NCBI GenBank assembly: GCA_964621615.1 | Contig: CAZUMW010000018.1 | Span: forward strand, 14,863 to 78,862 | DNA from: CAZUMW01 sp964621615 | Lineage (GTDB): Bacteria; Desulfobacterota; WTBG01; CAIYCZ01; CAIRTM01 | Length of the DNA: 64,000 bases | Direction of reading: 5' to 3' | Part shown: one piece after another, positions 8,720 to 18,394 of the stretch | Numbering within the stretch: the stretch's first letter is position 1 | How the letters are laid out: each line of letters starts with the position of its first letter | Translations under genes and position numbers: made by a program | Notes under the pieces: model-generated | What the model was told of the DNA's origin: nothing | The model's input: the letters and a program-made list of their open reading frames with translations, nothing else | Databases searched by the model: none

Positions 8720-10198
8720 ATGGCACTGAAAATCTACAATACCATGAAACGGCACAAAGAGGATTTCGTCCCGCTGAAGCCGGGGAAGGTCGGCATGTAC
8801 GCGTGCGGGGTAACCGTGTATGACTTTTCCCATATCGGCCACGCGCGGGCAATTGTTGTTTTCGACGCTATTCAGCGCTATCTCCGGCACCGGGGATATG
8901 AGGTGACCTACGTGCGCAATTACACGGATATTGATGATAAAATCATCAGGCGCGCACATGAGGAATCCGTTCCCTTCAGTGAAATATCAGAGCGCTTCAT
9001 AAAGGAATTCGATACCGATATGGATGCTCTCGGAGTCGAGCCGCCAACGCATCAGCCGCGCGCCACCGAGCACATTTCCGACATGATTGCCATGATATCG
9101 ACGCTGATCGAAAAACAGCACGCCTATGAAATAGACGGGGACATTTATTTTGACGTGAGCAGCTTCGCCGGATACGGAAAGCTTTCCGGGAAAAACATAG
9201 ACGATCTGCAGTCCGGCGCCCGCATAGAGGTTGACGAGCGCAAAAAAAACCCCCTTGACTTCGCCTTGTGGAAAAAAAGCAAGCAGGGCGAGCCGTTCTG
9301 GGAAAGCCCCTGGGGCAAAGGGCGTCCCGGCTGGCATATTGAATGCTCCGTGATGAGCCATAAATATCTGGGGGCGCCGTTTGACATCCACGGCGGGGGG
9401 TCGGATCTCATTTTTCCGCACCACGAAAACGAAATAGCGCAGGCAGAGTGCGCGACCGGAACCGCTTTTGCGCGCTACTGGGTGCACAACGGATTTGTCA
9501 ACATCAATCAGGAAAAGATGTCAAAATCACTCAAAAACTTTTTCACGATCCGCGATGTTCTCAAGACGTGCCACCCCGAAACCCTGCGCCTTTTTCTGCT
9601 GTCGCATCATTACCGCAGCCCGGTTGACTTCTGCGATGAAAATATGCGCACCGCGCAAATGAGCCTCGACCGGTTCTATACAATCCTGCACGACGTGCAG
9701 CAGCTTGACAAAGCGGGCGCCTGGACAGAGCATGGAGACCGCGAGGAAAACCCTGTTCTGAACGAGCTCACGGCATTCCCCGATAAGTTCACCGAGGCGC
9801 TTGATGACGATTTCAATACCGCGGCCGCGCTCGGCCGCCTGCACTCTCTGGCAAAAACGATAAACGGCCTTATTGATCTGAAAAAGAAAAATCCGTCACT
9901 GCAGATATCCAGGGATTTTCCTGTTCATGTGCGGCGGGTTTTTGAAGCGGCCGGCAGCGTCCTTGGCATTTTCAAGCAGGACCCCGCGCAGTACTTTGAG
10001 CAGCATATGCAAGAGGGAATCAGCGCAAGCGATATATCCGCAGAGGACATACAAGCGCTTATCGATGAGCGGACAGCCGCCCGGAAAAACAAAGACTGGC
10101 AAAAAGCGGACGACATCAGAGACCGGCTCGCCGCTCACGGAGTTATCCTTAAAGACAGTCCGCAGGGCACCCGGTGGAGCTTCAGGAAAGGCAGCTGA
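8720..10198 (+). CDS. cysS: Cysteinyl-tRNA synthetase
   Basis: A 492-residue class I synthetase. It has the HIGH-type motif in YDFSHIGHARAIVVFD, zinc ligands beginning with Cys29 in MYACGVTVYD and continuing in ECSVMSH and HHENEIAQAE, and the KMSKSLKNF catalytic loop. The C-terminal anticodon region ends with the usual DxRDxLAxxGVxLKDxxxGTxW pattern. A weak AAAGGA site precedes the ATG. It is followed closely by uvrB. Confidence 0.96.
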   Translation: MALKIYNTMKRHKEDFVPLKPGKVGMYACGVTVYDFSHIGHARAIVVFDAIQRYLRHRGYEVTYVRNYTDIDDKIIRRAHEESVPFSEISERFIKEFDTDMDALGVEPPTHQPRATEHISDMIAMISTLIEKQHAYEIDGDIYFDVSSFAGYGKLSGKNIDDLQSGARIEVDERKKNPLDFALWKKSKQGEPFWESPWGKGRPGWHIECSVMSHKYLGAPFDIHGGGSDLIFPHHENEIAQAECATGTAFARYWVHNGFVNINQEKMSKSLKNFFTIRDVLKTCHPETLRLFLLSHHYRSPVDFCDENMRTAQMSLDRFYTILHDVQQLDKAGAWTEHGDREENPVLNELTAFPDKFTEALDDDFNTAAALGRLHSLAKTINGLIDLKKKNPSLQISRDFPVHVRRVFEAAGSVLGIFKQDPAQYFEQHMQEGISASDISAEDIQALIDERTAARKNKDWQKADDIRDRLAAHGVILKDSPQGTRWSFRKGS

Positions 10199-10218
10199 TC
10201 CTGCCTGCTGTTTACCAT

Positions 10219-12207
10219 ATGAACTTTCAAATCACTTCAGATTATGCCCCGTGCGGCGATCAGCCTCAGGCCATTGATGCGCTGCACGCCGGCATCGGCA
10301 GGGGCAGAAAGCATCAGGTGCTTCTCGGCGTAACCGGCTCCGGGAAAACCTTTACCATGGCCAATGTTATTCAGCGTGCGCAGAAGCCCGCGCTGGTTAT
10401 GGCTCCCAACAAAACCCTGGCAGCGCAGCTCTACGGCGAATTCAAGGAGCTTTTTCCAAACAACGCCGTTGAGTATTTTGTCAGCTATTACGATTACTAT
10501 CAGCCCGAGGCGTATATTCCTTCCTCGGACACCTATATTGAGAAGGACTCCTCAATAAATGAGGAAATAGACCGCCTCCGGCATGCCGCCACATCATCGC
10601 TTCTGCAGCGCCGGGATGTTATTGTTGTCGCCAGCGTATCGTGCATTTACGGGCTCGGCTCCCCTGCGGAATATCAGCGCATGCTCGTGCTGCTCAGAGA
10701 CCGGGCCGATATATCCCGGGACGATCTGCTGTCATGGCTGGTTGAAATTCAGTATGAGCGAAATGATTTTGACTTCCACCGCGGCACGTTCAGGGTCCGG
10801 GGAGACATTGTTGAGATTTTTCCCGCCTACGAGGAAAAGCGCGCTGTGCGCATAGAGTTCTTCGGTGACACCGTAGAGGCCATAAGCGCCGTTGATCCGC
10901 TGACCGGTGCGGTTCTTCAGAATCTTTCTCTCGTGCACATTTATCCGAACAGCCATTATGTCACCAGCAGCAACAATCTGAAGCGGGCGGCGCAGGACAT
11001 CCGGGAAGAGCTGCGTGAGCGCATTGCCTTTTTCGAATCCCGCGGCCGTCTGATCGAAGCGCAGCGCATACGCGAAAAAACCAATTTTGACCTTGAGATG
11101 CTTGAAACCATGGGGTACTGCAACGGCATAGAAAATTACTCGCGCCACCTTGACGGCAGACAGCCCGGCGAGCCCCCGGCCGTGCTGCTTGACTACTTTC
11201 CGGATGACTTTCTTCTGTTTATTGACGAGAGCCACATCTCGGTGCCGCAAATACAGGGAATGTATCACGGGGACCGCTCGCGCAAGGAAACCCTCGTCGA
11301 GTACGGGTTCCGGCTCCCCTCCGCGCTTGACAACCGGCCGCTCACCTTTGACGAATTCGAGAAAAAAACGCATCAGCGTATTTACGTTTCCGCAACACCG
11401 GCGGAATACGAGCTGAAAAAAGCCGGCAACACAGTTGTGGAACAGATCATCCGCCCGACGGGCCTCATTGACCCTGCCATCGAGGTGCGGCCTGTTTCCT
11501 CGCAGGTCGACGACCTGCTGCACGAAATACGGGCGCAGTCAGCCGGCGGACAGCGAACCCTGGTTACAACGCTCACAAAAAAAATGGCCGAAGATCTCAC
11601 GGAATATTATCGGGAGCTTGGGGTCAAGGTTGCCTATCTGCACTCTGAGATCAATACCATAGAGCGTATCGATATTATTCGAAGCCTGCGGCAGGGAACC
11701 TATGACGTTGTTATCGGCATCAACCTCCTGCGCGAGGGGCTTGATATCCCCGAGGTTTCTCTGGTTGCTATTCTGGACGCCGACAAGGAGGGGTTTCTCC
11801 GGTCGGAGCGCTCTCTTATTCAGACCTGCGGCAGGGCGGCCCGCAATGTGGAGGGAAAGGTTCTGCTGTATGCCGACACAATCACCAAAAGCATCGACAG
11901 GGCCCGCAGCGAGACCGGGCGCAGGCGAACAATCCAGAAGCGGTATAATGCAGAGCACAATATCACCCCCGCATCCATTAAAAAAAATATATACACCATT
12001 ATTGATACTGTATATGAAAAAGATTATGTTACCATACCGGCAGCTGCCGAGCAGCGGGCGTCCTACTGCGCACCGGCGGACATACCGAAAATGATAAAAA
12101 AGCTGAAAAAGCAGATGGACACAGCCGCACGGAAGCTCGACTTTGAAAAAGCCGCCCAGCTTCGCGACCGCATACGGGACCTGGAGCAGCAGGAGCTTGC
12201 GTATTGA
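10219..12207 (+). CDS. uvrB: Excinuclease ABC subunit B
   Basis: Damage-verifying helicase of nucleotide excision repair (662 aa). It shows Walker A GVTGSGKT (residues 37-44), the beta-hairpin YYDYYQPEAYIPSSDTYIEK that probes the DNA, the DESH motif of helicase motif II, the RxxGRAARN motif VI and a C-terminal UVR coiled-coil (KLDFEKAAQLRDRIRDLE) that binds UvrC/UvrA. The start is set at MNFQITSDYAPCGDQPQAI by homology of length; a GTG 45 bases upstream overlaps cysS. The ribosome site is weak, suggesting coupling to cysS. Confidence 0.96.
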   Translation: MNFQITSDYAPCGDQPQAIDALHAGIGRGRKHQVLLGVTGSGKTFTMANVIQRAQKPALVMAPNKTLAAQLYGEFKELFPNNAVEYFVSYYDYYQPEAYIPSSDTYIEKDSSINEEIDRLRHAATSSLLQRRDVIVVASVSCIYGLGSPAEYQRMLVLLRDRADISRDDLLSWLVEIQYERNDFDFHRGTFRVRGDIVEIFPAYEEKRAVRIEFFGDTVEAISAVDPLTGAVLQNLSLVHIYPNSHYVTSSNNLKRAAQDIREELRERIAFFESRGRLIEAQRIREKTNFDLEMLETMGYCNGIENYSRHLDGRQPGEPPAVLLDYFPDDFLLFIDESHISVPQIQGMYHGDRSRKETLVEYGFRLPSALDNRPLTFDEFEKKTHQRIYVSATPAEYELKKAGNTVVEQIIRPTGLIDPAIEVRPVSSQVDDLLHEIRAQSAGGQRTLVTTLTKKMAEDLTEYYRELGVKVAYLHSEINTIERIDIIRSLRQGTYDVVIGINLLREGLDIPEVSLVAILDADKEGFLRSERSLIQTCGRAARNVEGKVLLYADTITKSIDRARSETGRRRTIQKRYNAEHNITPASIKKNIYTIIDTVYEKDYVTIPAAAEQRASYCAPADIPKMIKKLKKQMDTAARKLDFEKAAQLRDRIRDLEQQELAY

Positions 12208-12265
12208 CCGGCGTGATTTCATCAAAACGTCTCACCCGGGAAACCCCGGGAGCAGAAAGGCTGTC

Positions 12266-12544
12266 ATGGAGAAGAAAAGAGTTCATGTAACTGTTTCGGG
12301 CAGGGTTCAGGGAGTGTGCTTTCGCTCTGCAACACAGCAGCAGGCGCGCCTCGGCAATGTGTCTGGCTGGGTGCGGAATTGCCCCGACGGGACGGTTGAG
12401 GCGGTTTTTGAGGGCGATCCGGAAAGCGTAGACAGCATGGTAGCCTGGTGCCATGAGGGCCCCTCGTTCGCATCCGTTTCCGGGGTGCAGGCTGCCGAGG
12501 AGCCGTACCGCGGGGAATTCTCCTCATTTTCCATAACCTATTAG
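12266..12544 (+). CDS. acyP: Acylphosphatase
   Basis: A 92-residue enzyme that hydrolyses acyl phosphates. It has both signatures: VSGRVQGVCFRSATQQQA (active-site Arg) and GWVRNCPDGTVEAVFEG (active-site Asn). The start is MEKKRVHV, preceded by AGAAAGG. It lies between uvrB and a radical SAM gene on the same strand with short gaps, probably one transcript. Confidence 0.93.
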   Translation: MEKKRVHVTVSGRVQGVCFRSATQQQARLGNVSGWVRNCPDGTVEAVFEGDPESVDSMVAWCHEGPSFASVSGVQAAEEPYRGEFSSFSITY

Positions 12545-12556
12545 CACGCCCCGCAC

Positions 12557-13864
12557 ATGTTTATCGCAGAGCCTGTTCTCAACAGAATATACCGCGCGGC
12601 CATGCGCTCCCTGCTGGTCTTTGACGAGGGGCACGCATCACCCCCGATGCGCTGCGGGCCCTCCGGTGACAGCCTGCTGTATATTCACATACCATTCTGC
12701 GAATCTCTGTGCCCCTACTGCTCTTTTCACCGGGTTGTCTATGACGCTGCGCTTGCCCGGTCCTATTTTGACGCCCTGCACCGGGAGCTGCATCTGTACC
12801 GGAAGCATGGCTTTGATTTTAAAGGGCTTTATGTAGGCGGCGGCACGCCGACCGTAAACCTCGATTATCTCGAACAAACGCTCGGGCTGGTCCGGGAGCT
12901 TTTTTCCGCTTCAGAAATATCCGTTGAAACCAACCCGAACCACCTCACAGACAAAACAATAGAGCGCCTGAAAGCAGCAGGGACAAACAGGCTGAGCGTC
13001 GGCGTGCAGAGCTTTGACGATGCAATTCTGCGGCGCATCGGCCGATACGAAAAATACGGCAGCGGCGACCGGATACGGCAGCGGGTTGAGCCGCTTGTCG
13101 GCGAATTTGACACTCTGAATATCGACCTCATGTTCAATCTCCCGCTTCAGACACCGGAAAGCCTGAGCAGGGATCTTGATATCCTGGAGCGGCTCCTTCC
13201 TGAGCAGGTCACCTTTTATCCTCTCATGGTGCCGCCCGGCATAGAAAAAGAGCTGACGCGGACATTCGGCAAGGTTAATTTTCGCACAGAAAAAATTCTG
13301 TACTTTATGATCCTGGGGCGAATGCGCAGCATATATACCGGGTCAACAGCCTGGTGCTTTTCGCGAAAAGCCTCAATGATCGATGAATATATTATCGCCT
13401 ATGACGAATATGCCGGGGCCGGCAGCGGCGCCTTCGGCTATTTTAACGACCGCATTCACATAAACACGTTTTCGCTGGATGAATACATACGCCGCGCACG
13501 AAGTGGGGAGCTGCCCGTGACGCTGACAAAGCGGTTTTCCCGAAAAGAAAAGATGTATTACTATCTGCTCATGAAGCTGTTCGGCCTGGAGCTTTCAAAA
13601 GAAGATTTCAGGGCGGCATTCGGAGCGGATCCGGGCGGCGCGCTGCCGCTTGAAACCGGGCTGCTGCGCGCGCTCGGCTGCGTAACAGACACAAACGGCA
13701 CGCTCCGGCTAACGGACAGAGGGCGGTATTACTGGGTTATGGCCATGCGTGAGTTTTTTATCGCTGTTGACACATTACGGGAAAAATGCAGGGAGCTAGC
13801 CGGCCGGCCGGCTAGCCGCCCAGCGGCATCAGCTGCTCCTCCGAAGCATGGGGATGAAATCTGA
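12557..13864 (+). CDS. HemW/HemN-like radical SAM protein
   Basis: A 435-residue radical SAM enzyme of the coproporphyrinogen III oxidase-like family. The cluster motif CxxxCxxC is Cys48, Cys52, Cys55 in HIPFCESLCPYCSFH. The glycine-rich SAM site is GLYVGGGTPT, with ETNPNHL and LSVGVQSFDD following. A HemN-type C-terminal domain (about 320-400) is present. Such proteins insert haem (HemW), degrade haem (HutW/ChuW) or are uncharacterised; this one cannot be placed without phylogeny. The start lacks a clear ribosome site, and ATG at 12602 is an alternative. Its TGA directly abuts the reverse-strand stop of the next gene. Confidence 0.82.
   Translation: MFIAEPVLNRIYRAAMRSLLVFDEGHASPPMRCGPSGDSLLYIHIPFCESLCPYCSFHRVVYDAALARSYFDALHRELHLYRKHGFDFKGLYVGGGTPTVNLDYLEQTLGLVRELFSASEISVETNPNHLTDKTIERLKAAGTNRLSVGVQSFDDAILRRIGRYEKYGSGDRIRQRVEPLVGEFDTLNIDLMFNLPLQTPESLSRDLDILERLLPEQVTFYPLMVPPGIEKELTRTFGKVNFRTEKILYFMILGRMRSIYTGSTAWCFSRKASMIDEYIIAYDEYAGAGSGAFGYFNDRIHINTFSLDEYIRRARSGELPVTLTKRFSRKEKMYYYLLMKLFGLELSKEDFRAAFGADPGGALPLETGLLRALGCVTDTNGTLRLTDRGRYYWVMAMREFFIAVDTLREKCRELAGRPASRPAASAAPPKHGDEI
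13795..13816. repeat. Perfect 22-bp palindrome in the 3' end of the radical SAM gene
   Basis: Bases 13795-13816 read identically on both strands: GCTAGC, then CGGCCGGCCG, then GCTAGC. It encodes part of an Ala/Arg/Pro tail beyond the conserved domains and sits about 50 bases before two convergent stop codons that touch each other (TGATCA). It may act as a transcription barrier for either strand, though no T-run follows. Confidence 0.6.
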
Positions 13865-15823
13865 TCAAAAATCGCTCATGTCATCGTCGTCAAACGGGAT
13901 AAGCTCCTCGGCTTTCACCTCAACGGGCTGCTGCTTGTGACCGGGCTGGGAAAGCTGCGGCTGAGAGGGCTTTCGGGGCGGCTCTTCCTGCGCTTTCCTG
14001 CCGCCTCCGAAGAGCTTCTGCGAATCATCCTTCCGCTTCAGCTCACCCATGCCTTCATCGGAGCCGGCTACCAGCACAACAAGCCGGTGCACTTCTTTTT
14101 TCATGTGAAAGGCCTGCGCGGTCAGCTCCTGGCTTGCGGAAGCCGACTGCTCAGAGCTTGCGGAATTCTGCTGCACAATCTGGTCCATGTTGGACACCGC
14201 GGTATTTATCTGATCGATTCCCTGGGCCTGCTCTTTGCTCGCTGCAGAGATCTCCCGGACCAGCCCGACAACTTTATCAACGCTTTCAAGGATAATTTTT
14301 AAGACCTGGTTCGCTTCGTTAACCTGCTTATTGCCCTCCTGCGTCCTGTCGCTGCTTTCCTTTATCAGGGTGCTGGTTGTGCGGGCCTGCTCGGACGCGC
14401 GCTGGGCAAGGTTGCGCACCTCTTCTGCAACGACGGCAAACCCCTTGCCCGCTTCACCCGCCCGCGCAGCTTCCACAGCCGCATTAAGCGCAAGCAGATT
14501 CGTCTGAAAGGCGATCTCCTCAATACCCTTTGCAACCTTGGCAACTTCCTCGCTGCTTTTGTTGATCCCCTCCATAGCTTTGACAAGGCCGTCCATAGCC
14601 GATGCGCCGTTTGTTGCCGCTTCCTTTGCCTCGCCTGAAAGATTGTTCGCCTGCTGCGCATTATCGGCGTTGTTGTTTGCCATAGATGCAAGCTCTTCAA
14701 GTGAGGCTGAGGTCTCCTCGATTGAGGACGCCTGCGACGATGCCCCCTGTGCCAGCTGCTGGCTTGACTCGGAGATCTGCTTTGATGCATTCGATACATG
14801 CTCTGCAACTTCATTAAGCGAAACGGTTATCCGGTTTATGGGCTTGCTCACCAGGGCGGCCACGACAATAACAACGACAATTGCCAGGATTAAAATCAAA
14901 ACCGTCATAACGACATTAAGGCCGGCCAGCCGCTTCACCGGGGCAAGCAGCTCGGAATTGCTGGCCACCGCGGCAACGGTCCAGCCCAGATCATCGTCAT
15001 GGCGGAAAGAGACAATATTGTCTGAGCCGTCTTCAGAGAACCGCTTTATTCCCTCGTCCTCCCGAAGCATCTCCCGCCCGTACTCATACTGCCTGACATT
15101 GTCGCTCATTATTTTTGCCTTAACCGGATGGGAAATGATGGTTCCGTCGCGGTCAAAAATATACACATAGCCCTGCTGCCCGATCTTGCGGGGCTCGACG
15201 AATTTTTCGGTAAAATAGGGAAGGTCAACGTAAGCGTACAGGGCACCGATGGTGGTAAAATTCTCCCCGTCATCCGTATAGCGGATAGGTGCTGAAATGA
15301 TAAAAACCGGGTCGCCGCTCAAATCGCTCTTGCGCACATTGGTCAAGACGGTTTCCCCGTCCATGGACCGCTTGAAAAAATCTTGCCCCTGTACATTTTT
15401 ACCTGAACCGATGCCCATTCCGCCCTTCTGGCTTATAGTGGTTGAGGTCAGCACATTGCCCAGAGCATCGACAACGGCGATTTCCTCATAATACGGATGG
15501 GCTTTTTTATATTGCTGCAGGTTTTCATTGATTTCCCGAATAAAAATACCGCTGCCGCCCTCCCCGGCCATATCACCCGCCATCTTCACCCCGCTCACAA
15601 GGCTGCCCTGCTTTGACCACAGAATGACATCCTGCTTTCTGTTCTCCACCCATGAGGTTATGTACTCAAGAATGGAATCGGTGTTCTGCTCAAGCTGCTC
15701 GATGGTGGTCTTTTCTATCATGTTTTTTGAGTTCCAGAACGAAACCCCGCCGGTGATGCACAGACCCAGCAGCACAAGAAAGATGGTGGGAAATAAAAAC
15801 TTTCCTCTAAGACCTAGTTTCAT
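13865..15823 (-). CDS. Methyl-accepting chemotaxis protein with periplasmic Cache-type sensor
   Basis: A 652-residue transmembrane chemoreceptor. TM1 spans about residues 8-30, a double-Cache-like ligand-binding domain about 35-295 (with VVDALGNVLTSTTISQ and YIFDRDGTIISHP), TM2 about 303-325, HAMP after that, then the cytoplasmic coiled coil with the hairpin tip EEIAFQTNLLALNAAVEAARAGE that contacts CheA and CheW. The C-terminus is acidic (DDDDMSDF) with no CheR-tethering pentapeptide. A GGAGG site precedes the ATG. No chemotaxis kinase genes are near, so it is an orphan receptor; the ligand is unknown. Confidence 0.93.
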   Translation of the reverse strand: MKLGLRGKFLFPTIFLVLLGLCITGGVSFWNSKNMIEKTTIEQLEQNTDSILEYITSWVENRKQDVILWSKQGSLVSGVKMAGDMAGEGGSGIFIREINENLQQYKKAHPYYEEIAVVDALGNVLTSTTISQKGGMGIGSGKNVQGQDFFKRSMDGETVLTNVRKSDLSGDPVFIISAPIRYTDDGENFTTIGALYAYVDLPYFTEKFVEPRKIGQQGYVYIFDRDGTIISHPVKAKIMSDNVRQYEYGREMLREDEGIKRFSEDGSDNIVSFRHDDDLGWTVAAVASNSELLAPVKRLAGLNVVMTVLILILAIVVVIVVAALVSKPINRITVSLNEVAEHVSNASKQISESSQQLAQGASSQASSIEETSASLEELASMANNNADNAQQANNLSGEAKEAATNGASAMDGLVKAMEGINKSSEEVAKVAKGIEEIAFQTNLLALNAAVEAARAGEAGKGFAVVAEEVRNLAQRASEQARTTSTLIKESSDRTQEGNKQVNEANQVLKIILESVDKVVGLVREISAASKEQAQGIDQINTAVSNMDQIVQQNSASSEQSASASQELTAQAFHMKKEVHRLVVLVAGSDEGMGELKRKDDSQKLFGGGRKAQEEPPRKPSQPQLSQPGHKQQPVEVKAEELIPFDDDDMSDF

Positions 15824-16364
15824 CTATACATACCTCCGGCATATATCAAAGATAGTGACCAGACAGCGGCGTAACCGTATCAACATAACATTCAGCACAT
15901 TCTTTTATCATACTTACGGTGGCCTATCAAAATACATTTCACAGTAATGTATGTACTATCGACTATCACCGGGGAATCTTTAACAGTTTGACAATCTTTA
16001 CAACAATAGTTCAAAAAAACATAATGCTTAAAGCACTCCACCGTAATCAGGCAGGACAGTTACATGCAATAAAAATATGTTCAAATTTATATATTAAAAC
16101 AATTCATTAAAATAAATGTGATATGGTGTTTCAAATAGAATCTCATCACTTGACAATGAGCATCGAATACTTACCTTTTCAAGTGCATATTTGCCGGAAC
16201 CAGGTTGCACAGCAATGAATACTGTGCGGTACAATTGCCTGATCTTTCAGGCACAGTAATATTCTTCGTTAGAGAGATGTGCCGCTTTTTGGGGCACATG
16301 ATGGAATGATAATAAAACAGCATTGCCCTGGGAGCTAATTTCAATTAATGGAGGTTAACGGATC
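15824..16364 (+). other. Intergenic region upstream of grpE with three tandem hairpins
   Basis: 541 bases without a convincing gene. Close to grpE are three simple stem-loops in series: GCACAG/CTGTGC (16207-16227), GCCTGA/TCAGGC (16237-16252) and ATGTGCC/GGCACAT (16277-16299). The rest is AT-rich. No CIRCE operator is seen. The hairpins could form a structured leader of the heat-shock gene grpE or a separate small RNA. Confidence 0.45.
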
Positions 16365-17033
16365 GTGACCGCAGGAAAAAAGAAGAACCCGCACCGCCAT
16401 CACCGCGAGGAACCGGAAGACATCGTTGAAATCAGCACATCAGCCTCTGAACCGCACACAGCCGGCACACAGGAGACGGCTCATACGGACGAACCGGATC
16501 AGCTCTCGAAAGAAGAGCTCGCAGCAAAGCTGTCACAGCTGGAAAAAGAAAAGAGCGACATCGAGCAGAAGCGCGAGCAGGCTGAAAAAGAAAAAGACGA
16601 GATCTCGGACAGGCTGCTCAGGACAATGGCTGAATTTGATAATTACAAAAAGCGGGTTGCGCGCGAGAAAAAAGACCTGATCGATTACGGGGCTGAGCGC
16701 CTTGCTGCAGAGCTTTTGCCGGTGGCTGACAATTTTGAGCGGGCACTGGAGCAGGCCTACAAAGCCGAAAGCGTCGAGCCCGTGATCGAGGGTATTGAAA
16801 TGATTCTAAAGCAGTTTATCGGCGCCCTTGAAAAGTTCAACATTGTTTCCTTTGAGTCTGTGGGCGAGCAGTTCGACCCGGAAAAGCATGAAGCTATGGC
16901 GCAGCAGGAGCATGATGAATACGGTGAAAATACCGTTATATCGGAATACCAGAAAGGATATACTATTCATGACAAGCTGCTGCGTGCGGCACGGGTGATT
17001 GTATCAAAAGGCAAGCCGGAACAAAGCGGATAA
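16365..17033 (+). CDS. grpE: Nucleotide exchange factor GrpE
   Basis: A 222-residue co-chaperone that releases ADP from DnaK. It has a polar N-terminal extension (about 1-45), a long coiled coil (about 45-105: LSKEELAAKLSQLEKEKSD), the conserved RTMAEFDNYKKRVAREK and DNFERAL segments, and the C-terminal beta domain with FDPEKHEAMAQQEHDE and KGYTIHDKLLRAARVIVSKG. Translation starts at GTG (MTAGKKKNPH) with GGAGG ten bases upstream. dnaK and dnaJ are not adjacent, which is unusual for this gene. Confidence 0.94.
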   Translation: MTAGKKKNPHRHHREEPEDIVEISTSASEPHTAGTQETAHTDEPDQLSKEELAAKLSQLEKEKSDIEQKREQAEKEKDEISDRLLRTMAEFDNYKKRVAREKKDLIDYGAERLAAELLPVADNFERALEQAYKAESVEPVIEGIEMILKQFIGALEKFNIVSFESVGEQFDPEKHEAMAQQEHDEYGENTVISEYQKGYTIHDKLLRAARVIVSKGKPEQSG

Positions 17034-17103
17034 CCCCCGTGCGCGGCTCCCCGCAACTGCACTGAGAGCGGATTTAGCACAAAAAAGACAGCCGCTGCGC
17101 ATA

Positions 17104-17469
17104 TCAATTGCGGCCGAAGTCGTCTTCCAGGCGCTCGATGTCGTCTTCCCCAAAATAATCGCCGGTTTGAATTTCAATAAATGCCAGGTTTTTCTGTCCG
17201 GTATTCTGAATGCGGTGAGCGCTGCCGCGGAGGATATCGATTGCCGCGCCGGCGCGAAGCGCGTGATCCATGCCGTCGAGCACAACAAGCGCCTCACCCT
17301 CAACGATAAACCAGTGCTCGGCCCGGCGCCGGTGGCGCTGCAGGCTGAGCCGCCTTCCGGGATACACGACAATTTTCTTGACTTTAAAGCCCGCTTCATC
17401 ACGCAAAACACTATAGTACCCCCAGGGGCGGTACTCATTGTTGGCCAGATCTTTTTGTTCTTCGCTCAT
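17104..17469 (-). CDS. Cupin protein, mannose-6-phosphate isomerase type II-like
   Basis: A 121-residue single-domain protein matching the C-terminal cupin of bifunctional ManC/AlgA enzymes: NNEYRPWGYYSVL, VYPGRRLSLQRHRRRAEHWFIVEGEA, ILRGSAHRIQNTG and EIQTGDYFGEDDIERLEDDFGR. The cupin metal ligands (His in LQRHRR, His in RAEHW, Glu in VEGEA, His in SAHRI) are visible. It likely interconverts mannose-6-phosphate and fructose-6-phosphate. This may supply mannose units to the GT4/GH130 cluster at 32-38 kb, but that link is only inference. Confidence 0.85.
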   Translation of the reverse strand: MSEEQKDLANNEYRPWGYYSVLRDEAGFKVKKIVVYPGRRLSLQRHRRRAEHWFIVEGEALVVLDGMDHALRAGAAIDILRGSAHRIQNTGQKNLAFIEIQTGDYFGEDDIERLEDDFGRN

Positions 17470-17548
17470 AGCGCGGTATCTTTTGAAATAATATTTTTTG
17501 TACGGGAATCTTTTTTTACATCTGCAAAAGCACCCATCCGCTGTGCGC

Positions 17549-18394
17549 TCAGCGTGAGAGCGCCCTGAGCCGCTTCACCCGCTCTGCAACCGGCGGATGA
17601 GTGCTGAACAGCTGCATCAGCGCTTTGCCGGAAAACGGGGCCACAATAAACAAATGCGCCGAGGACGGATTTGCATCAAGAGGCGTGTTTTTCGACGCAG
17701 ATTCAAGCTTTTCAAGAGCCCTGGACAATCCCGCAGAGGTGCCGGCAAAACCGGCTCCGGTGCTGTCGGCCAGGTACTCCCGTGAGCGAGAAATGGCAAG
17801 CTGAATGATCACCGCTGCAATCGGCGCAACAATTGCAACAACCAAAAGCTCCGCAATGCCCCCGCCGTCGTCTTCATCGCTTCCGAACCCGCCGAAAAGC
17901 GCGGCCCATCTGGCCATGCCCGCTACAGCGGTAACGGTTCCCGCCAGCACCGCTGCCACGGTTTGAATCAGGATATCCCGGTTGTGAATGTGTGCCATCT
18001 CATGGGATATCACGCCCGAAAGCTCTTCCCGGTCCAGCAGGCGAACCAGGCCGTCGGTTACGGCCACCGCTGCGTGGTTCGGGTTTCTGCCGGTGGCAAA
18101 TGCGTTCGGCGAATCAGACGGTATGCGGTATATTTTCGGCATCGGCAGGCCGGCTGCGCCGGAAACGGCTGCCACAATATCATAGAGCTCAGGCGCCTCA
18201 TGCTGAGGCACCTGGCGCGCACCGTGCATTTTCAAAACAATTGAATCACTGTACCAGTAGCTGAACACATTAATTGCAAGGGCGAATATAAAGGCTATCA
18301 TAACCCCTGCGCTGCCGCCGATCATGCCGCCGATCCAGATGATAAGACAGGTAAGCAGCCCGAGCAGCGCTGCTGTTTTGAACTGGTTTTTCAT
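17549..18394 (-). CDS. htpX: Membrane zinc metalloprotease HtpX
   Basis: A 281-residue M48-family protease that degrades misfolded membrane proteins. Two N-terminal transmembrane helices (about 7-27 and 31-48) are followed by the zinc motif HEMAH (His131, Glu132, His135), two further hydrophobic segments (about 145-168 and 182-202) and the third ligand in SRSREYLAD (Glu206). Length and architecture are typical. It is divergent from groES, with 302 bases between. Confidence 0.94.
   Translation of the reverse strand: MKNQFKTAALLGLLTCLIIWIGGMIGGSAGVMIAFIFALAINVFSYWYSDSIVLKMHGARQVPQHEAPELYDIVAAVSGAAGLPMPKIYRIPSDSPNAFATGRNPNHAAVAVTDGLVRLLDREELSGVISHEMAHIHNRDILIQTVAAVLAGTVTAVAGMARWAALFGGFGSDEDDGGGIAELLVVAIVAPIAAVIIQLAISRSREYLADSTGAGFAGTSAGLSRALEKLESASKNTPLDANPSSAHLFIVAPFSGKALMQLFSTHPPVAERVKRLRALSR

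Noticed and set aside
8402..8959. A 185-codon reverse-strand frame covering the ispF-cysS gap
   Set aside because: It overlaps the start of cysS antisense and the inverted repeat, has no recognisable domain, and is explained by codon bias of cysS.
10732..12225. Long reverse-strand frames inside uvrB
   Set aside because: They are mirror images of the well-supported uvrB gene with no family features.
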